Positions 13,784 to 20,999 are shown, counted from the first letter of the stretch. The stretch is 23,088 bases of DNA from UBA3775 sp964572955 (GCA_964572955.1 CAZNGY010000031.1:1-23088); one strand, 5' to 3'. Made by a program: numbers and translations. The notes: a model not told the origin generated them from the sequence alone.

Positions 13784-15265
13784 TTAACTGTCAAGAAAAG
13801 ACAGTTTTATTTTGCTTCTGTCAACAACAACACTTACATAATCCTGTTCATTCCAAAGGTACTCATCATTAATCACATAATCTTCTTCATTTTCGGTACG
13901 TACAACATAAGTATAATGGTCACCCTTGTAAATAAGTGAAATAATGTGTCCGTGTGCGACTCCAGCATCAGGATCATCACTCATTGAAACTGCTGAAATA
14001 GGAACTTCGACCGTAACCTGAATATCTGTAAGATCAATTTTATCTCCGTCTGCCGTAACAATATATTCCTCTTCATCAATATAAGATCCCGGATAAAGCT
14101 GCGTCACGTCGCAATCATACTCTCCATCTCCAAAAATGACCGTATTGTGTTTGGTTACAAATCCATCATATATATTTGTGGTATATTCAGGCTTCATTAT
14201 ATGAATCTCATCTGGTCCTATTTTCATACCGATTGTATCTCCGACAACAGCAGACTTTGTAGAATGAATAACTATTTCATATTTGCCGGATTCAACGGTT
14301 ATTTCAAAATGAACACCTTTGAAAACCACACTTGTAACCTCTCCCGTAAGCATTCCCCTTTCCGGAGAAGTCATCTTTATATCTTCAGGTCGTACAACAA
14401 CCTCAACTGCAGTGTTTTTAGGAACATCATCAACACACTCAAACTCTGCTCCACAGAATGCTACCTTAAGTTTACCTGTCATTTTACCGGTAAAAATATT
14501 GCTCTCACCTATGAAATCTGCTACAAATGCATTTGCCGGCTCATTATAAATATCTTCAGGTGTTCCGATCTGCTGAATACATCCGTCTGCCATAACAACG
14601 ATTTTATCTGACATTGTAAGAGCTTCTTCCTGATCATGAGTAACATAGATAAATGTAATACCTAATTCCTTATGCATTGCCTTAAGCTCTAACTGCATTT
14701 CTTTTCTCATCTTAAGATCAAGAGCTCCAAGTGGTTCATCCAAAAGGAGGATTTCCGGTTCATTTACTATTGCTCTTGCTATTGCTATTCTTTGCTGCTG
14801 TCCTCCCGAAAGAGTTGTTATACTTCTCTTTTCAAATCCTTCAAGATCAACAACTTCCAAAGCATGGGAAACCTTTTCCTTAATCTGCCTCTTAGAAAGC
14901 TTCTTAATTAACAGTTCTCCAGTTTTCTCATCTTTGACTTCTATTGTTTTGAGCTTAAGCCCGAATGCTATATTATCAAATACATTCAGATGAGGGAATA
15001 AAGCGTAACGCTGAAAGACCGTATTGATTGGCCGTTTGTATGGCGGTACATCGCTGATGTCTTTGCCATCTAAAAGAATTTCGCCTGCAGTAGGCATTTC
15101 AAATCCTGCGATCATTCGCAGTGTGGTTGTTTTACCACAACCGGACGGTCCAAGAAGGGTTACAAATTCACCCTTTTTAATTTCGAGGTTAACATCCTCT
15201 ACTATCACAACATTACCATCATACGTCTTCATGATGTTCTTTAACTCGATAATGTTATCAGCCAT
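13784..15265 (-). CDS. potA: PotA-like polyamine ABC transporter ATPase with an extended C-terminus
   Basis: The ABC domain is complete: Walker A GPSGCGKT (39-46), signature LSGGQQQR (152-159), Walker B ILLLDE (172-177) and H-loop His210. A TOBE-type regulatory domain follows (about 255-358). The protein is 493 residues long, against about 350-380 for most PotA proteins. The extra 130 residues end in a segment (about 436-486, HGHIISLIYKGDHYTYVVRT) that looks like a second TOBE domain. There is also an insert of about 14 residues at 107-121 after the Q-loop region. PotA hydrolyses ATP to drive uptake, and TOBE domains can sense substrate or limit transport, so a duplicated one might add regulation; that is inference. 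The start has a GGAGG site (15275-15279). It is the first gene of the operon. Confidence 0.93.
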   Translation of the reverse strand: MADNIIELKNIMKTYDGNVVIVEDVNLEIKKGEFVTLLGPSGCGKTTTLRMIAGFEMPTAGEILLDGKDISDVPPYKRPINTVFQRYALFPHLNVFDNIAFGLKLKTIEVKDEKTGELLIKKLSKRQIKEKVSHALEVVDLEGFEKRSITTLSGGQQQRIAIARAIVNEPEILLLDEPLGALDLKMRKEMQLELKAMHKELGITFIYVTHDQEEALTMSDKIVVMADGCIQQIGTPEDIYNEPANAFVADFIGESNIFTGKMTGKLKVAFCGAEFECVDDVPKNTAVEVVVRPEDIKMTSPERGMLTGEVTSVVFKGVHFEITVESGKYEIVIHSTKSAVVGDTIGMKIGPDEIHIMKPEYTTNIYDGFVTKHNTVIFGDGEYDCDVTQLYPGSYIDEEEYIVTADGDKIDLTDIQVTVEVPISAVSMSDDPDAGVAHGHIISLIYKGDHYTYVVRTENEEDYVINDEYLWNEQDYVSVVVDRSKIKLSFLDS

Positions 15266-15358
15266 CTAGTCATTCCTCCAAAAATTTCTTAAAGATTGCT
15301 TTCTGACTCTCACGCCTGTCAGACGGGGGTTTAATGTACTATTTAGTATGTTCCGTAC

Positions 15359-15392
15359 AAAAAAAGGAAGATCTGCAGCTTGCAGACCTCCC
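15359..15392 (-). terminator. Strong intrinsic terminator in the potA leader
   Basis: On the minus strand GGGAGGTCTGCA (15392-15381) pairs with TGCAGATCTTCC (15377-15366) over 12 pairs, two of them G-U, around a three-base loop. Seven U follow. It lies about 95-130 bases upstream of the potA ATG and only about six bases after the start predicted from the promoter at 15406-15434. It may terminate the CPBP gene transcript, or act as an attenuator for pot. Confidence 0.88.
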
Positions 15393-15405
15393 TGTCATTG
15401 ACACA

Positions 15406-15434
15406 ATTATACAAAAACCGACCTATTATATCAA
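15406..15434 (-). promoter_or_regulatory. Strong promoter upstream of potABCD
   Basis: On the minus strand TTGATA (15434-15429) and a perfect TATAAT (15411-15406) are exactly 17 bases apart. The expected start is near 15399, giving a leader of about 130 bases. After the terminator that leader contains the palindrome TACTATTTAGTA (15337-15348) and a TCTGAC/GTCAGA hairpin (15302-15307 with 15318-15323). I see no other gene in 15266-15505. Confidence 0.65.
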
Positions 15435-15465
15435 GAAATTTTTTAATTTATTTCAAAGAAAAACC

Positions 15466-15492
15466 AAACAAAAAAATGATTTTTTTTTGTTT
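15466..15492 (-). terminator. Weak AT-rich hairpin just after the CPBP gene
   Basis: AAACAAAAAAA (15466-15476) and TTTTTTTGTTT (15482-15492) are complementary around a five-base loop. The stem has one G-C pair only and T-runs around it. It lies 14 bases past the stop codon and might release part of the CPBP transcript, but it is too weak to be sure. Confidence 0.35.
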
Positions 15493-15505
15493 ATTTTTTA
15501 CAAAT

Positions 15506-16549
15506 TTACAAATACATATTTATAAAGAACATCAGGATGAGAATTAAAACTGCCGTCACCATTCCCGGATTTATAAACGCATCCTTTTTTGTAATTTCTT
15601 CACCTGACTCACCCTCTTCATATACGGGTGTTCCGTTATAGGCATCATATCCCACTATCTTTTTCCTGCTCACAGAATCAGGAACCGAAATATTTTTTCT
15701 GTTTTTTATCAAAATATATATTCCGATTATTGCCAGTACCCCCTGTATTATTTCAACCATGCCTATTACAGCCAGACTAAATAAAGACTTATCATTTGAC
15801 ATTAATACCTCCGGATCAATGTCTGCCTCCAGCATTTCGTCAGGCACCAGAGTGAGCAGATATGAAAGAAATACCGAAACACCATTAAGAATAAAATGCA
15901 ACCCTATCGTATACTTTATTTTACCGGTATTTACATAAACATATGCCAACAGAATTCCTATTAAAAAAGTATAAAAAAACTGCTCCAAATTACCATGAGC
16001 AAGTCCAAAAAGAAAACCAGACATAATCACAGCCATTTTATCTCCATAAACATGAAGCTTATCAATCACCAGTTTTCGGAAAATTAATTCCTCAACAACC
16101 GGTGCAACAACTGCACTTACTATCGCCATTGTAATAAAATCATTTGAAAACATCTCTGTAAGCCCGGATTCCGAAGTTACTCCTACAGTACTGTCAAGAA
16201 ACAAATTAAGAAACACCGATACATAGGCACCGATAATACTGAAAAGATACATTACACAAATTACTCTTAAAAACTCAATCAGCTTCATTCCGGATTTTTT
16301 CAACTTTCCCGGTTTGCACTTTTTTGATACAAGAAAAAAAACCGGTGCGGCAGCAAACACTTCAACAATGGTATTAACTAAAAGTAATGCCGTATAAGTT
16401 ATATTGTCACTGATATTAATTAACACGAGCTGCATTACAATTACCAAAACATTCCATGTTACAAAAAAAGCCGCTGTTGCAAATCCTATCCTTGAATATG
16501 CTTTTTTTCCGGTCATTCCTATATTGGTTTCTTCAATATAATCTTCCAT
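15506..16549 (-). CDS. CPBP-family (CAAX-like) intramembrane glutamic protease
   Basis: The 347-residue protein has about eight hydrophobic segments and the motifs of the ABI/CPBP family: EELIFR (153-158, with the catalytic Glu pair and Arg), FGLAHGN (181-187, with His185) and HFILN (218-222). The family cleaves peptides within the membrane; many bacterial members act in bacteriocin self-immunity, prenyl-protein or peptide maturation, or surface protein anchoring. No bacteriocin gene is adjacent, so the substrate is unknown. A soluble stretch (about 283-325) before a last hydrophobic helix carries the segment VGYDAYNGTPVYEEGESGEE. The ATG follows GGAGAATGA. It is transcribed away from luxS from a strong promoter through a leader of about 140 bases. 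Confidence 0.92.
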   Translation of the reverse strand: MEDYIEETNIGMTGKKAYSRIGFATAAFFVTWNVLVIVMQLVLINISDNITYTALLLVNTIVEVFAAAPVFFLVSKKCKPGKLKKSGMKLIEFLRVICVMYLFSIIGAYVSVFLNLFLDSTVGVTSESGLTEMFSNDFITMAIVSAVVAPVVEELIFRKLVIDKLHVYGDKMAVIMSGFLFGLAHGNLEQFFYTFLIGILLAYVYVNTGKIKYTIGLHFILNGVSVFLSYLLTLVPDEMLEADIDPEVLMSNDKSLFSLAVIGMVEIIQGVLAIIGIYILIKNRKNISVPDSVSRKKIVGYDAYNGTPVYEEGESGEEITKKDAFINPGMVTAVLILILMFFINMYL

Positions 16550-16568
16550 TCATTCTCCATTCTGCCGA

Positions 16569-16629
16569 CTGCAATGCGAAATATCTCTTAATACAATTGC
16601 CGTTTTCAGGTCCTGATTTCGTTTTGCAG
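16569..16629. repeat. Long imperfect inverted repeat in the leader of the CPBP gene
   Basis: CTGCAATGCGAAAT (16569-16582) and ATTTCGTTTTGCAG (16616-16629) pair over 14 positions. Read as plus-strand RNA there is one U-U mismatch and one G-U pair; as minus-strand RNA, the direction of the CPBP leader, there are two mismatches. The 33-base interior holds a small CAG/CTG hairpin. The distal arm ends 19 bases before the CPBP start codon. I recognise no known riboswitch or transposon end. Confidence 0.6.
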
Positions 16630-16697
16630 CGACTTAACATATTAATTCCAATTCACTTATTAATCCGTAAGGAACCATCCTATTCCTAATATGTTTT

Positions 16698-16726
16698 ATT
16701 ATAACAAGCATAAATTAATACGTCAA
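16698..16726 (-). promoter_or_regulatory. Strong promoter of the CPBP gene
   Basis: On the minus strand TTGACG (16726-16721) and a perfect TATAAT (16703-16698) are 17 bases apart, and the -10 is extended (TGTTATAAT). The start would be near 16691. A 9-bp inverted repeat AACATATTA/TAATATGTT (16636-16644 with 16687-16695) spans the start region. Confidence 0.7.
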
Positions 16727-16750
16727 ACACTTCATATATATCTGTTTTTG

Positions 16751-16779
16751 TTGACAACACCTCTGAAAAGTTGCATACT
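16751..16779 (+). promoter_or_regulatory. Probable luxS promoter
   Basis: A perfect TTGACA (16751-16756) is followed after 17 bases by CATACT (16774-16779); TACTAA two bases later is an alternative -10. It is divergent from the CPBP promoter, with the two -35 elements 24 bases apart, so one bound protein could affect both genes. Confidence 0.5.
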
Positions 16780-16795
16780 AAATTCAAATAATACG

Positions 16796-16816
16796 CTCCT
16801 TTACCGGAGTTTTTTT
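16796..16816 (+). promoter_or_regulatory. Mini hairpin and T-run directly before the luxS ribosome binding site
   Basis: CTCC (16796-16799) pairs with GGAG (16806-16809), seven T follow (16810-16816), and the ribosome binding site GGAGG comes immediately after (16817-16821). The same CTCC could instead pair with that GGAGG. This has the layout of a small attenuator, but a four-pair stem is weak and chance is a fair explanation. Confidence 0.3.
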
Positions 16817-16825
16817 GGAGGAAAT

Positions 16826-17302
16826 ATGAAAACAATTGCCAGTTTCACGGTTGATCATACCAAACTTCTACCGGGAATTTATGTATCAAGAAAAGATTAT
16901 GCAGGAAATGAAATAATAACAACTTTTGATCTCAGAATGACACGCCCGAACCTTGAGCCTGTTATGAATACCGGTACCATACATACCATAGAACACCTTG
17001 CAGCAACTTTTTTAAGAAATGATGCTGAATTTGCATCAAAGGATATTTACTTTGGTCCTATGGGATGCCGTACAGGTTTCTATCTTATACTTGCCGGTGA
17101 TTATACCTCAAAGGAAATCATCCCTCTTATTACAAGAACATTTGAATTTGTAAGAGACTTTGAAGGGGAAATTCCGGGAGCCACTCCTATTCAATGCGGT
17201 AATTACTCTGACATGGATCTTTGCGGAGCCAAAACAGCAGCCGCAAGGTACTTAGAAATGCTCTATAATATAACCGAAGATAATCTCATATATAATATTT
17301 AA
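16826..17302 (+). CDS. luxS: S-ribosylhomocysteine lyase (autoinducer-2 synthase)
   Basis: The 158-residue protein has the metal-binding set of LuxS: HTIEH (His53 and His57, with Glu56) and Cys124 in QCGNY, plus the Cys81 region PMGCRTGFY. The enzyme splits S-ribosylhomocysteine into homocysteine and DPD, the precursor of the AI-2 signal, as part of the activated methyl cycle. I chose the ATG at 16826 because GGAGG (16817-16821) stands just before it; the open frame reaches 5' to 16691, but that part lies in the promoter and leader. The pfs nucleosidase gene that makes its substrate is not in this window. Two small unknown genes follow on the same strand after 123 bp. Confidence 0.97.
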   Translation: MKTIASFTVDHTKLLPGIYVSRKDYAGNEIITTFDLRMTRPNLEPVMNTGTIHTIEHLAATFLRNDAEFASKDIYFGPMGCRTGFYLILAGDYTSKEIIPLITRTFEFVRDFEGEIPGATPIQCGNYSDMDLCGAKTAAARYLEMLYNITEDNLIYNI

Positions 17303-17343
17303 ACATATCTTCTTCGGACAGAAAACAAAAATTCATTCTTGGG

Positions 17344-17394
17344 AAAAGTACAAACTTAATAAAAGTAAACTTTTTGATATAAAAAACATATAAT
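17344..17394 (+). promoter_or_regulatory. Promoter region of the unknown gene pair, with repeated operator-like boxes
   Basis: A perfect TATAAT (17389-17394) lies about 30 bases before the start codon of the first gene, with no good -35. Just upstream are two similar boxes that start 17 bases apart: AAAAGTACAAACTT (17344-17357) and AAAAGTAAACTT (17361-17372). Both are partly palindromic; the second extends to AAAAGT/ACTTTT (17361-17374). They could bind a regulator in place of a -35. No terminator separates them from luxS, so read-through is possible. Confidence 0.4.
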
Positions 17395-17425
17395 GTATAT
17401 CAGAAAAGACAGTAGGAACATTCTG

Positions 17426-17854
17426 ATGACACTTCGGCAGATTAATATGCTTAAAGCCGTAAGCCCCTATATGAACCCTCATATACGTCCTCACATACTG
17501 ACACTACTGTCTTTTTTTGAACTTATAAACAATGCCTCCGGCATAAATCTCCCGCTGTCAAATATCTTTTCGTCAAATGAACCTCTTATAACTGATAAAG
17601 ACAGTATGGTAGAAACTTTAAAAAACATGGCAAGTCCTGATGAAAGAACTCAGATTGATAACATGATGATGATGATACAGATGATAAATCTGATGAATAT
17701 GATGAACGATATAAATAATGAAACAGGGTCCGGTGCACCTCGTTCAGACAAGAACCCAGATCATGCTTTTGAACTTCTTAAAAGCTTTGTTCCTCAGGAA
17801 AGCACCGAAACCTTTAATATGATAAAAATGTTTATGGAGAATGTAAATGATTGA
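17426..17854 (+). CDS. Unknown small helical, Met-rich protein (142 aa)
   Basis: I do not recognise this protein. It is predicted soluble, with no signal peptide or membrane segment. It begins MTLRQINMLKAVSPYMNP and has a helical first third. The middle is very Met-rich (NMMMMIQM, then NLMNMMND), followed by a polar linker and a C-terminal helix. I chose the ATG at 17426 because TAGGAA stands upstream at a good distance; an ATG at 17393 in the same frame overlaps the -10 element TATAAT and has no binding site. A motif of the form S/V-P-x-E, a short gap, then N-x-(M/I)-x-x-M occurs twice here (ASPDERTQIDNMMMMIQM and VPQESTETFNMIKMF) and once in the next gene. The stop overlaps the next start by eight bases, so the two are translationally coupled. 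Confidence 0.7.
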   Translation: MTLRQINMLKAVSPYMNPHIRPHILTLLSFFELINNASGINLPLSNIFSSNEPLITDKDSMVETLKNMASPDERTQIDNMMMMIQMINLMNMMNDINNETGSGAPRSDKNPDHAFELLKSFVPQESTETFNMIKMFMENVND

Positions 17855-18116
17855 TTCTGGTTGGCTTAATGACCCCAAATTCAAAAACATACCTGAAAGA
17901 AAAAAAATTTTTTTAATTGAAATGATGGATAAAATGAAAGGTAAACCAATGAATGAGGCTATGTCCGTATATATAAAGACTTCTGCCATAATGAAAAAAG
18001 AAGGTCTTACTCTTTCAAAGGACGAGGCAAATCTTTTAATAGGCTGTCTGATTCAGAATATGTCACCGGAAGAAGCCTCTAAATGGAATCGTATTAAGAC
18101 AATGCTCAAATTATAG
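17847..18116 (+). CDS. Unknown small helical protein (89 aa), partner of the preceding gene
   Basis: I do not recognise this protein. It is 89 residues, all predicted helix and soluble: MIDSGWLNDPKFKNIPERKK, an amphipathic stretch, then LSKDEANLLIGCLIQ and the C-terminal motif NMSPEEASKWNRIKTM. That motif resembles two segments of the upstream protein, so the pair may share an ancestor or bind each other through the same kind of helix. The start lies inside the last codons of the upstream gene, with an eight-base overlap, and the pair ends at a strong terminator. Its small size, coupling and matched motif are typical of two-subunit complexes or partner pairs. I cannot tell whether this is a toxin-antitoxin system, a sporulation factor or something else. 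Confidence 0.72.
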   Translation: MIDSGWLNDPKFKNIPERKKIFLIEMMDKMKGKPMNEAMSVYIKTSAIMKKEGLTLSKDEANLLIGCLIQNMSPEEASKWNRIKTMLKL

Positions 18117-18157
18117 CAGTTATACCGGCAATATCAGATAAAATCTCCTGAATAACC

Positions 18158-18214
18158 AAAACTGTCCGAATTGGATTTCAAAATGTTTTAAATTCCAATT
18201 CGGACAGTTTTTTT
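18158..18214. terminator. Bidirectional intrinsic terminator between the unknown pair and aroA
   Basis: AAAACTGTCCGAATTGGA (18158-18175) pairs perfectly over 18 bases with 18194-18211, and seven T end it on the plus strand. The minus strand ends in GTTTTGG, so it also fits the end of convergent aroA, whose stop is 11 bases away. It is the longest perfect stem I found in the window. Confidence 0.95.
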
Positions 18215-18224
18215 ATCATATTTA

Positions 18225-19538
18225 TCAGTATTTTCTAATCATATCCACATAATTATCAAGTACAGTAAAGAATTCTTTAAATGTCTTACGGCAGCATTCA
18301 GGATTTTTAATGGATATCCCCTTTGCCCTAAGTCCCATTACAGCAAACGCCATTGCAACACGATGGTCATCATATGTTTCTATTACTCCTCCATGTATCT
18401 GTCCCGGAATAATAATTATACCATCATCTCTTTCTTCTGCCTTTATTCCCAAACCCAAAAGATTTGATATTATTGCATTAATTCTGTCACATTCCTGAAG
18501 TTTAATGTGCGAAATTCCCCTTATGACAACCGGTGATGATGCAAATGGAGCTATTGCTGAAAGAGTTAGTGCCTGATCTGAAAACGAAGACATATCTATA
18601 TCCACTCCCCCCAATATAGATTTTTCGTTATAAAGGACGAGACCGTTTTCTGTCATTTTCAGAGTACATCCCATTTTCTCAAGCACATTAAGAAACTTCA
18701 CATCACCCTGAAGCATATTAAAACTTACACCATTCACTCCTGTTGCACAGCCCGTAACCGCTGCCGCTGCATAAAAATATGATGCAGCTGAAACATCCGG
18801 TTCTATATTATACTCCCTTGCTCCATATCTGTTATCTTCGCTGAAATAATAACTTATTTCACCTTTTTCCTCTTTTTTTCCGACCCTTACTCCAAACTCC
18901 TCCATCATTTTTACAGTCATGTCTACATAACTCAAGCCATGATTTCCGAGCAGTCTAATGTTTAGAGGCTTTTTTAAAGTACCTGCTGCAATAAGCAGAG
19001 CACTCAAAAACTGCGAGCTCTTATCAATATTCACACTCAAAGTTTCCGGCACTGCCTTCAAATCATTTACGCCCCTTATTCTAAGCGGAAAGTGACCTTC
19101 TCCTTCAATACATTCAACTTCTGCTCCTGCATATCTCAATGAAGAAATAAGCGGCATCATAGGTCTTTTCTTCATCTGTTCGGATGATTTAATAATATAT
19201 TCTCCACCCGAAAAAGCCAGCATTGCTGCTAAAAACCTTGCAGCCGTGCCCGCACTCCCAACATATATTTCTGCTTTTTTCTCCGGTATTATTCCACCAA
19301 ATCCGATAATCCTTATCTCTGTTTTATCTTCACTTTCCTTAACCGGAAAACCAAGCTTTTTCAGACACTCAATAAAATACATTGAATCATCACTTGCAAG
19401 ACATCCTCGAAGAACACTCTCCCCATCAGCCATTGCCGCTAACAATAATGCTCTGTTTGTTATGGATTTCGAACCCGGTACAGAAACCATTATCGCCTCT
19501 CTTGTCTTACATCCGAATATGCAGGGAACCTCATACAT
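18225..19538 (-). CDS. aroA: EPSP synthase (3-phosphoshikimate 1-carboxyvinyltransferase)
   Basis: The 437-residue protein carries the family signatures: PGSKSITNRALLLAAMADG (21-39, with Lys24), GSAGTAARFL (94-103), KKRPM (123-127), SSQFLSALLIAA (174-185), SDQALTLSAIAPF with catalytic Asp321, HIKLQECDRINAI with Glu349, and DHRVAMAFAVMGL (391-403). It joins shikimate 3-phosphate and phosphoenolpyruvate to make EPSP, the substrate of AroC. Most relatives have GNAGTA where this one has GSAGTA. I used the ATG at 19536-19538, nine bases after a perfect AAGGAG; an upstream TTG at 19577 in frame would overlap the MATE gene. It probably shares a transcript with the MATE gene, which ends 28 bp before it. 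Confidence 0.96.
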   Translation of the reverse strand: MYEVPCIFGCKTREAIMVSVPGSKSITNRALLLAAMADGESVLRGCLASDDSMYFIECLKKLGFPVKESEDKTEIRIIGFGGIIPEKKAEIYVGSAGTAARFLAAMLAFSGGEYIIKSSEQMKKRPMMPLISSLRYAGAEVECIEGEGHFPLRIRGVNDLKAVPETLSVNIDKSSQFLSALLIAAGTLKKPLNIRLLGNHGLSYVDMTVKMMEEFGVRVGKKEEKGEISYYFSEDNRYGAREYNIEPDVSAASYFYAAAAVTGCATGVNGVSFNMLQGDVKFLNVLEKMGCTLKMTENGLVLYNEKSILGGVDIDMSSFSDQALTLSAIAPFASSPVVIRGISHIKLQECDRINAIISNLLGLGIKAEERDDGIIIIPGQIHGGVIETYDDHRVAMAFAVMGLRAKGISIKNPECCRKTFKEFFTVLDNYVDMIRKY

Positions 19539-19566
19539 ATGCCGATACTCCTTATCCTTTAATAAT

Positions 19567-20955
19567 TTATCCAACAATATTATTTATCCATGCTCCGCTC
19601 TTGACCAGAAAATATCCCACTATTGCCTTAATAGCCTCAGTATATGTAACTATTGCAATTATTATATGCACATTAAGAGAGCAATATCTGGTCAGAACAA
19701 ATGCAGTAGGTATCATTATAAACCAAGTAAAGATAAAATCAAACATAAATGTTATACCTGTTTTACCTCCGCTTCTTAAAATAAAATAACATGCATTTGT
19801 ATATGATTGAATCGGCATTGCCATAGCCTGAATAATTATAAAATAAACCGCAAGTGCTTTTATAGCTTCTTCTGTTTTATAGATTTCCGGAAAAAGAAAA
19901 GCCACCGGTATCATAATGATGACAAGCATTATAGTAGCTGCCACTGCAAAAAAAGTAAGCTTATTTGCACTATCCTTAGCTTCTTTCAGCTTATCAGCAC
20001 CTAAATAAGCACCTACTATAATTCCAATAGCACCTCCAAGCTGAATATAAACAACACCAAAAAGATTTGTAAGAGTGCTCGCTATATTCCTTGCTGCAAC
20101 AACATCAAGTCCCTTAACTGAATAACTTTGTGCTATAACCGACATTCCGAGTGACCACAAAAACTCATTAATGAGCAGAGGGCATCCTTTAACTATCATT
20201 CCTCCTGCAAGCTTTTTCGGAATATGTATTCCTCTGTAAAGTCCGCTAATATAACGGTTTTTTTCTTTATGCGTATGTGCCCATACAATTACGACTGCCG
20301 CTTCAACAAATTTTGCTGCCACTGTTGCAATTGCCGCTCCCTCAACCCCCATTTCTGGCATTCCGAATTTTCCGAAAATCAGACCGTAATCCAAAACAAG
20401 ATTTACTCCGATAGCTGCAATAGAACCATACATCGGAACAGCAGTTTCTCCGCATTCTCTTACTGCACTTGAATATGCCTGACCCATACCGAATGGGATA
20501 AGACCTATTATCATAATTTTAAGGTAACGTTCACCATACATTAATGTAGCTGCTTTCAGTTCAGGAGAATCATCAGTACTTATGTACAGATTTATTAAAT
20601 CCCGACCCAAAAACCAAAAAATACACGACGACACAGCTATAATCAGTAAAGCAAGAATAATTCTGAATCTTACCGTATACTTTTGACCCTCGTGATCCTT
20701 TTTTCCAAAAAACTGTGTTCCGAATATACTAGCACCGGAAACACCTCCAAAAATCGTAATATTGAAAACAAATATCAGCTGATTAACAATCGAAACACCG
20801 GTCATTTCAGCGGTTCCAACCTGCCCCACCATAATATTATCGAGCATACTGACAAAATTCGTGATCAGATTCTGAATTATCATCGGTAATGCTATTGCTA
20901 AAGCATGTTTATAGAATTTTTTATCACCTATGTATTTTTGTCTAAAATTTCCCAT
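19567..20955 (-). CDS. MATE-family multidrug/Na+ antiporter
   Basis: The 462-residue protein has about twelve hydrophobic segments in two related halves. The first half has NFVSMLDNIMVGQVGTAEMTGVSIVNQ, typical of the DinF/NorM branches, with the usual FGTQFFGKKDHEG loop after helix 2. Substrates of such exporters are usually cationic drugs or metabolites exchanged for Na+ or H+; the substrate here is not predictable. The ATG follows AGAGGTG. The gene lies 56 bp after leuS, from which it is separated by a symmetric hairpin with no U-run, and 28 bp before aroA. The grouping looks positional and not functional. Confidence 0.93.
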   Translation of the reverse strand: MGNFRQKYIGDKKFYKHALAIALPMIIQNLITNFVSMLDNIMVGQVGTAEMTGVSIVNQLIFVFNITIFGGVSGASIFGTQFFGKKDHEGQKYTVRFRIILALLIIAVSSCIFWFLGRDLINLYISTDDSPELKAATLMYGERYLKIMIIGLIPFGMGQAYSSAVRECGETAVPMYGSIAAIGVNLVLDYGLIFGKFGMPEMGVEGAAIATVAAKFVEAAVVIVWAHTHKEKNRYISGLYRGIHIPKKLAGGMIVKGCPLLINEFLWSLGMSVIAQSYSVKGLDVVAARNIASTLTNLFGVVYIQLGGAIGIIVGAYLGADKLKEAKDSANKLTFFAVAATIMLVIIMIPVAFLFPEIYKTEEAIKALAVYFIIIQAMAMPIQSYTNACYFILRSGGKTGITFMFDFIFTWFIMIPTAFVLTRYCSLNVHIIIAIVTYTEAIKAIVGYFLVKSGAWINNIVG

Positions 20956-20975
20956 AACACCTCTACATAATTGAA

Positions 20976-20999
20976 GGCATATTCATATTTGAATATGCC
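20976..20999. repeat. Hairpin between leuS and the MATE gene
   Basis: GGCATATTC (20976-20984) and GAATATGCC (20991-20999) are perfect complements around a six-base loop, whose outer A and T can also pair. No T-run follows on the minus strand, so it is more likely an RNA processing or stabilising hairpin, or a weak terminator, than a full stop. Confidence 0.6.

Noticed and set aside
14147..14611. 154-residue plus-strand open frame inside potA
   Set aside because: It is antisense to the TOBE region of potA; composition rich in Cys, Tyr and Asn is typical of shadow frames in AT-rich genes.
17274..17317. CCGAAGA/TCTTCGG pairing around the luxS stop codon as a terminator
   Set aside because: The stem is seven pairs with a 30-base loop and no T-run; I see no real terminator between luxS and the unknown pair.
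17847..18116. The unknown pair as a classical toxin-antitoxin system
   Set aside because: Neither protein shows an RNase, kinase, acetyltransferase or DNA-binding motif, and the first is larger than a usual antitoxin; overlap alone is not enough evidence.
19246..19789. Two plus-strand open frames of 177 and 135 residues across the aroA/MATE junction
   Set aside because: Both are antisense to two well-conserved genes, have no promoter or binding site, and show no recognisable domain.
18225..20955. Functional operon linking aroA with the MATE exporter
   Set aside because: They are adjacent and same-strand, but I know of no functional tie and the leuS gene upstream is unrelated; shared transcription is the only claim I make.
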